Shown here: piece by piece, positions 59,412-64,000 of the stretch
Numbering within the stretch: the stretch's first letter is position 1
How the letters are laid out: each line of letters begins with the position of its first letter
NCBI RefSeq assembly: GCF_040110915.1
Contig: NZ_CP157793.1
Location: 3,236,939-3,300,938 of the forward strand
Source of the DNA: Stappia sp.
Lineage (GTDB): Bacteria > Pseudomonadota > Alphaproteobacteria > Rhizobiales > Stappiaceae
Reading direction: 5' to 3'
Length of the DNA stretch: 64,000 bases
Program-made: the position numbers and the translations under genes
Notes under the pieces: model-generated
Told to the model about the DNA's origin: nothing
The model's database searches: none
The model's input: only the letters and a program-made list of their open reading frames with translations

Positions 59412-62400
59412 ATGCAATCCGAGGTGGAAGCGTTCATCGCCAAATGGCAGGGTCGGGAAGGCGGCCAGGAGCGCGCCAATTACGCCCTCTTCCTCACCGA
59501 GCTGTGCGACGTGCTGGGCGAACCCCATCCCGACGGCGCCGGCGCGAGTCATGCCGAAAATGACTACGTCTTCGAACGCGTGGTGCGCGAAACCGCGCGC
59601 GACGGCACGGTCTCCCACAAGCGCATCGACCTCTACAAGCGCGACTGTTTCGTGCTGGAGGCCAAGCAGAGCCGCTGGTCGGGCGACAAGAAGATGGGCG
59701 AGGCGCCGCCCCCGCCCGGCCTCGACGCCGCCCCGCGCGGCCGGCGCTCGGGCGCGGACCGCGCCTGGGACTCGCTGATGATCAACGCCTACAAGCAGGC
59801 GGAAAACTACGTCCGCCTGCTGCCGGCGGGCCATGAGCCGCCGCCCTTCGTGCTGGTCTGCGACGTCGGCCACTGCATCGAGGTCTATGCCAACTTCCGC
59901 CGCGACGGGAAGGCCTACGACCAGTTTCCCGACCGCCGCTCCTTCCGCATCTATCTGGAGGACCTGCGCGACCCGCAAGTGCGCGCGCGGCTCGCCGCGA
60001 TCTGGCGCGCGCCGATGGACCTCGACCCCTCGCGCCACGCCGCCAAGGTGACGCGCGAGATCGCGGGCCGCATCGCCCGGGTGAGCCAGGCGCTGGAGCG
60101 CGAGGGCTATCCGGCGGAAGAGGTCGCGATGTTCCTCATGCGCGTGCTCTTCACGATGTTCGCGGAGGATGTCGAGCTTCTGCCCAGGGACAGCTTCAAG
60201 ACACTGCTGAAGGACTGCGCCGACAAGCCCGAGATCTTCCCCGGCATGATGGAGGATCTGTGGAAGGCGATGGACGAGGGCGGCTTCACCGCCACGATCC
60301 GCGAGAAGGTCAAGCGCTTCAACGGCGCGTTCTTCGCCAACCGCCGGGCGCTGAAGCTCGCGCGGGAGGAAATCGACGAACTCGTCGCGGCCGCCAGCCA
60401 CGACTGGAAGGACGTGGAGCCGGCGATCTTCGGCACCTTTCTGGAGCAGGCGCTCGATCCGGGCGAGCGGCGCAAGCTCGGCGCGCATTACACCCCGCGC
60501 GCCTATGTCGAACGCCTCGTCATCGCCACCGTGATCGACCCGTTGCAGGGCGAATGGGACGAAAGCCTCGCCACCATCGAGCGGCTGCGCGCCGACGGGC
60601 GCGACAGGGACGCGGTGGCCATCGCCCGGGCCTTTCACGAGAAACTCTGCGAGACGCTGGTGCTCGACCCGGCCTGCGGCACCGGCAACTTTCTCTATGT
60701 CTCGCTGGAGCTGATGAAGAAGCTCGAGGGCAAGGTGCTGGAAACGCTCGTCGATCTCGGCGGGCAGGAGGCGCTGGCGCTCGACCGGCACGCGGTCGAC
60801 CCGCATCAGTTCCTGGGACTGGAAGTCAACCCGCGCGCCGCCGCCATCGCCGAGCTGGTGCTGTGGATCGGCCATCTGCAATGGCACTTCAAGAACCGGG
60901 GCGTCGCGCCGACCGAGCCGATCCTGCGCAAGTTCGACAATATCCGCTGCATGGACGCGGTGCTCGCCTGGGACGGCCAGCCGCTGCCGCGGGTGGTCGA
61001 CGGCAAGGAGGTGCTGCCCGACCCGCGCGTGCCCGATTGGCCCAAGGCCGACTACATCGTCGGCAATCCGCCCTTCGTCGGCGGCAAGGACATCCGCGCG
61101 CGCATGGGCTCGGCCTATGCGCAAGCGCTCTGGGCGGCCCACCCGCACATGAACGAAAGCGCGGATTTCGTCATGTACTGGTGGGACCGGGCGGCGGAGA
61201 TCCTCTTGCGCCCCAGGACAAGGCTGAAGCGCTTCGGCTTCGTGACGACCAACTCGATCAGCCAGGTGTTCCAGCGCCGGGTGATGGTGCGCCATCTCAC
61301 CGCCAAGAAGCCGCTGTCGCTCGTTCTGGCGATCCCCGACCACCCCTGGACCAAGGTCACTCGCGACAGCGCGGCGGTGCGCATCGCCATGACGGTGGCG
61401 CGCGCCGGCACCCACGAGGGCCGGCTGCGCGAGGTGGTCGCGGAAGCCGGCCTCGACAGCGACAGCCCGGTGATCGCCTTTCGCGACAAGCGCGGGATCA
61501 TCCATTCCGACCTCACGGTCGGCGTGGATGTGTCGTCGGTGCAGGAGCTCAAGGCCAACGAGGGCCTGTCGTCCCGCGGCATGGCACTCCACGGCTCCGG
61601 CTTCATCGTCACGCCGCAAGAGGCCGCGCATCTCGGTCTCGGGCGCCGGCCGGGGCTGGAGAATCACATCCGCGCCTATCGCAACGGCCGCGATCTCACC
61701 GGCCGGCCGCGCGGCGTCATGGTGATCGATCTCTTCGGGCTCACGGCGGAGGAGGTGCGTCACCGGTTTCCCGAGGTCTATCAGCATTTGCAGGTGACGG
61801 TGAAGGCGACGCGCGACAAGCACGTTGCCGATGCGGCAACCCCGACAAAGGACGCGATCTCCTACGCCCAGAATTGGTGGCTCTTCGGCAAACCCCGCAG
61901 CGAGCTTCGTCCCGCCCTCGCCGATCTCCCCCGCTACATCGCCACCGTGGAAACGACCAAGCACCGGGTGTTCCAGTTCCTTGGACAGGAGATCCTGCCG
62001 GACAACATGCTGGTCGCCATCGGTCTCGACGATCCCTTCGCCCTCGGCGTTCTCTCGTCGCGCATTCATGGGCTTTGGGCCTTGCGCGCTGGCGGCTGGC
62101 TCGGCGTCGGCAACGATCCGCGCTACTCGAAATCCCGCTGCTTCGATCCCTTCCCCTTCCCCGACGCGGCCTTGGAGCAGCGGGCGGAGATCGGCGCAAT
62201 CGCCGAGGAGCTGGATGCGCATCGCAAGAAGGTGCTCGAAGACCACGATCACCTGACGCTCACCGGGCTCTACAACGTGCTGGAGCGGCTGAAGGCCGGG
62301 GCCGCCGCCGGCGACCTCTCCGACAAGGAGCGGACGATCCTCGACGACGGGCTGGTGCTGATCCTCAAGGAGTTGCACGAGCGGCTCGACGCGGCCGTCG

Positions 62401-62834
62401 CCGCCGCCTACGGCTGGCCGGCGGATTTGGGCGAAGAGGAGATCCTCGCCCGCCTCGTCGCGCTCAACAAGGAGCGGGCCCGCGAGGAAGCGCGCGGTCA
62501 TGTGCGCTGGCTGCGCCCCGACTATCAGATCCCGCGCTTCGGCTCCGACGCCGACAAGGCCGAGCAGATCGAGGCCGATCTGGGCGTCGCGCCGGTCGCC
62601 GTCGCGCGCGGCCCCAAGCCCGCCTTCCCGCGCGCCGAGCGCGATCAGACGCCGGCGGTGCTCGCCCGCCTGATGGAGGCCGACGGCCCCCTCGACGCCG
62701 CCACCATCGCCGCCTCCTTCAAGCAGGGCCGGCGCTGCCTGCCGGCCGTCACCGCCGTGCTTGCCGCGCTGCACCGGCTCGGGCTCGTCTCCAGCGCCGA
62801 CGGGCGCGGCTTCTCGCTACGCCAGGCGGCCTGA
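59412..62834 (+). CDS. Single-chain restriction-modification protein (Type IIG/MmeI-like)
   Basis: A 1140-residue fused enzyme. The N-terminus has a nuclease-like PD-(D/E)xK pattern: RIDLYKRDCFVLEAKQS with D73, E83 and K85. A helical linker (about 180-360) follows. The methyltransferase domain has YTPR, the S-adenosylmethionine site LVLDPACGTGNFLYVSLELM (about 417-436), and the N6-adenine catalytic motif YIVGNPPFVGGKDIRARMG (N552). The C-terminal part (about 700-960), with LENHIRAYRNGRDLTGRPRG and the GWLGVGNDPRYSKSRCFDPF segment, is the target-recognition region of MmeI-like enzymes. No separate nuclease gene is adjacent. It protects against foreign DNA. Confidence 0.9.
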   Translation: MQSEVEAFIAKWQGREGGQERANYALFLTELCDVLGEPHPDGAGASHAENDYVFERVVRETARDGTVSHKRIDLYKRDCFVLEAKQSRWSGDKKMGEAPPPPGLDAAPRGRRSGADRAWDSLMINAYKQAENYVRLLPAGHEPPPFVLVCDVGHCIEVYANFRRDGKAYDQFPDRRSFRIYLEDLRDPQVRARLAAIWRAPMDLDPSRHAAKVTREIAGRIARVSQALEREGYPAEEVAMFLMRVLFTMFAEDVELLPRDSFKTLLKDCADKPEIFPGMMEDLWKAMDEGGFTATIREKVKRFNGAFFANRRALKLAREEIDELVAAASHDWKDVEPAIFGTFLEQALDPGERRKLGAHYTPRAYVERLVIATVIDPLQGEWDESLATIERLRADGRDRDAVAIARAFHEKLCETLVLDPACGTGNFLYVSLELMKKLEGKVLETLVDLGGQEALALDRHAVDPHQFLGLEVNPRAAAIAELVLWIGHLQWHFKNRGVAPTEPILRKFDNIRCMDAVLAWDGQPLPRVVDGKEVLPDPRVPDWPKADYIVGNPPFVGGKDIRARMGSAYAQALWAAHPHMNESADFVMYWWDRAAEILLRPRTRLKRFGFVTTNSISQVFQRRVMVRHLTAKKPLSLVLAIPDHPWTKVTRDSAAVRIAMTVARAGTHEGRLREVVAEAGLDSDSPVIAFRDKRGIIHSDLTVGVDVSSVQELKANEGLSSRGMALHGSGFIVTPQEAAHLGLGRRPGLENHIRAYRNGRDLTGRPRGVMVIDLFGLTAEEVRHRFPEVYQHLQVTVKATRDKHVADAATPTKDAISYAQNWWLFGKPRSELRPALADLPRYIATVETTKHRVFQFLGQEILPDNMLVAIGLDDPFALGVLSSRIHGLWALRAGGWLGVGNDPRYSKSRCFDPFPFPDAALEQRAEIGAIAEELDAHRKKVLEDHDHLTLTGLYNVLERLKAGAAAGDLSDKERTILDDGLVLILKELHERLDAAVAAAYGWPADLGEEEILARLVALNKERAREEARGHVRWLRPDYQIPRFGSDADKAEQIEADLGVAPVAVARGPKPAFPRAERDQTPAVLARLMEADGPLDAATIAASFKQGRRCLPAVTAVLAALHRLGLVSSADGRGFSLRQAA

Positions 62835-62965
62835 GACGGCCCGCCCGCCGGCTTCCCCCCTACAAGACCGCCCGGAATGGGGTTTCTCCGCTAAGTCATT
62901 GGACGCCCCGGCACAGGCGGGCTACCACTTGCGCCAAATTCTCACATCATTCAGCGAGATCCCTC

Positions 62966-64000
62966 ATGACCGGCCCCTTGTCGCATCTGCGCGTCCTCGA
63001 CCTTTCCCGCGTGCTCGCCGGGCCCTGGGCGACCCAGACGCTGGCAGACATGGGCGCCGAGGTGATCAAGATCGAGCGTCCCGGCACGGGCGACGACACG
63101 CGCGGCTGGGGCCCGCCCTACATCGAGGGGCCGGAGGGCGACACCCGCGAGAGCGCCTATTTCCTCTCCGCCAACCGCGGCAAGAAATCCGTCGCCGTCG
63201 ATATCACGACGGAAGAGGGACGCGCGCTGCTCACCCGGCTCGCGGAAAAGTCCGACATTCTGGTCGAGAACTACAAGGTCGGCGGACTGACCAAATATGG
63301 CCTCGACTACGACAGTCTGTCGAAGATCAATCCGGGCCTGATCTACTGCTCCATCACCGGCTTCGGCCAGACCGGCCCCTACGCCAAGCGGGCCGGGTAC
63401 GACTTCATGATCCAGGGCATGGCAGGGCTGATGTCGGTCACCGGCGAGGCGGACGGCAGGCCCGGCGGCGGACCGCAGAAGGTCGGCGTGGCGCTCGCCG
63501 ACATTCTCACCGGGCTGAACGCGACGGTCGCGATCCTCGGCGCGCTCAGCCATCGCGAGCGCACCGGCGAGGGCCAGCACATCGACCTCGCCCTGTTCGA
63601 CGTACAGGTCGCCTCGCTCGCCAATCAGGCGCTCAACTATCTGGCCTCCGGCACCCCGCCGACCCGGCTCGGCAACGCGCATCCCAACATCGTGCCCTAT
63701 CAGGCCTTCGAGACGGCGGACGGTCATCTGATCCTCGCCGTCGGCAACGACGGGCAGTTCGCCCGCTTCTGCGAGCTCGCCGGCCGGCCGGAGCTTTCCG
63801 CCGATCCCGCCTTCGCCACCAACAGTGCCCGCGTCGCCAACCGCGAGACGCTTGCGCCGCAGGTCGCGGAGATCCTCAAGACCCGCACCACCCGCGAGTG
63901 GATCGCAGCGCTGGAACCGGCCGCCGTGCCCTGCGGGCCGATCAACACCATCGACCAGGTGTTCGAGGAACCCCAGGCCAAGGCGCGCGGCCTCGCCACG
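62966..64000 (+). CDS. CaiB/BaiF-family CoA transferase (3' end outside window)
   Basis: At least 345 residues of a Class III CoA transferase that moves CoA between carboxylic acids. It opens LSHLRVLDLSRVLAGPWATQ followed by TLADMGAEVIKIERPG. The conserved SANRGKKSVAVDI, SITGFGQTGPYAKRAGYDFM, GEGQHIDLALFDVQVA (catalytic Asp region) and FETADGHLILAVGND follow. The frame continues past the window edge, missing only the C-terminal part. It may act on succinyl-CoA and a dicarboxylate; the substrate is not readable. It starts 131 nt after the restriction-modification gene on the same strand. Confidence 0.94.
   Translation, partial: MTGPLSHLRVLDLSRVLAGPWATQTLADMGAEVIKIERPGTGDDTRGWGPPYIEGPEGDTRESAYFLSANRGKKSVAVDITTEEGRALLTRLAEKSDILVENYKVGGLTKYGLDYDSLSKINPGLIYCSITGFGQTGPYAKRAGYDFMIQGMAGLMSVTGEADGRPGGGPQKVGVALADILTGLNATVAILGALSHRERTGEGQHIDLALFDVQVASLANQALNYLASGTPPTRLGNAHPNIVPYQAFETADGHLILAVGNDGQFARFCELAGRPELSADPAFATNSARVANRETLAPQVAEILKTRTTREWIAALEPAAVPCGPINTIDQVFEEPQAKARGLAT

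Noticed and set aside
59382..62774. 1130-codon open frame antisense to the restriction-modification gene
   Set aside because: It is a high-GC shadow: no domain, biased Arg/His/Gly/Ala composition, and the sense strand carries clear methyltransferase motifs.

Overview
The window is high-GC, tightly packed bacterial chromosome. Gene families, ATGA/GTGA start-stop overlaps, two solute uptake systems (PotABCD-type ABC, TRAP) and an RpoH-like promoter in front of htpG point to an alphaproteobacterium, probably a marine or soil Hyphomicrobiales/Rhodobacterales-like organism. The genus cannot be read from the sequence. There is no phage, IS element or CRISPR array.

Layout. 1-5.8 kb: RpiR-type regulator (cut by the window edge) divergent from a polyamine-type ABC operon that ends in a P1/DmpA aminopeptidase. 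5.8-6.4 kb: shattered relic of a YhiN/BaiN flavoprotein beside a tRNA(CAU). 6.6-10.6 kb: thioredoxin 2, a cyclic-peptide-type ABC exporter and a divergent MurA-like enolpyruvyl transferase. 10.7-17.5 kb: LysR regulator, DUF1445 hydro-lyase, TRAP transporter, DUF2848 protein and amidase, ending in a clear terminator. 18.1-21.1 kb: four-gene operon (BacA-like prephenate decarboxylase homologue, DUF6421, NTF2-like, LysE exporter) that looks like a small amino-acid-derived metabolite pathway. 21.2-24.0 kb: HtpG and a glycerophosphodiester phosphodiesterase. 24.2-29.2 kb: secreted caspase-like protease, CHASE2 adenylate cyclase and a secreted protein. 29.2-35.9 kb: MFS transporter, DUF457 membrane hydrolase, FadJ-type beta-oxidation enzyme, FAH-family hydratase and an exported FKBP-rhodanese fusion.

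35.9-55.6 kb is the most interesting region: a polar-lipid factory. It encodes serine palmitoyltransferase, a eukaryote-like 3-ketosphinganine reductase, inositol-3-phosphate synthase, a CdsA-like cytidylyltransferase, PgpA, two CDP-alcohol phosphotransferases, a free cytidylyltransferase, a full 2-aminoethylphosphonate (AEP) pathway (PEP mutase fused to a nucleotidyltransferase, phosphonopyruvate decarboxylase, AEP transaminase), a PhyH-family dioxygenase that could hydroxylate AEP, an LptF/LptG pair, a Stealth phosphotransferase, a GT4 glycosyltransferase and an FGGY kinase. I infer synthesis and export of sphingoid and/or diacylglycerol lipids with phosphonate and inositol head groups. No ceramide N-acyltransferase is visible here.

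55.7-64 kb: AcuI-type reductase, a DUF1326/DUF2182 pair divergent from a FadR-type GntR regulator with a strong operator palindrome, a single-chain Type IIG restriction-modification protein, and the start of a CaiB/BaiF CoA-transferase gene.
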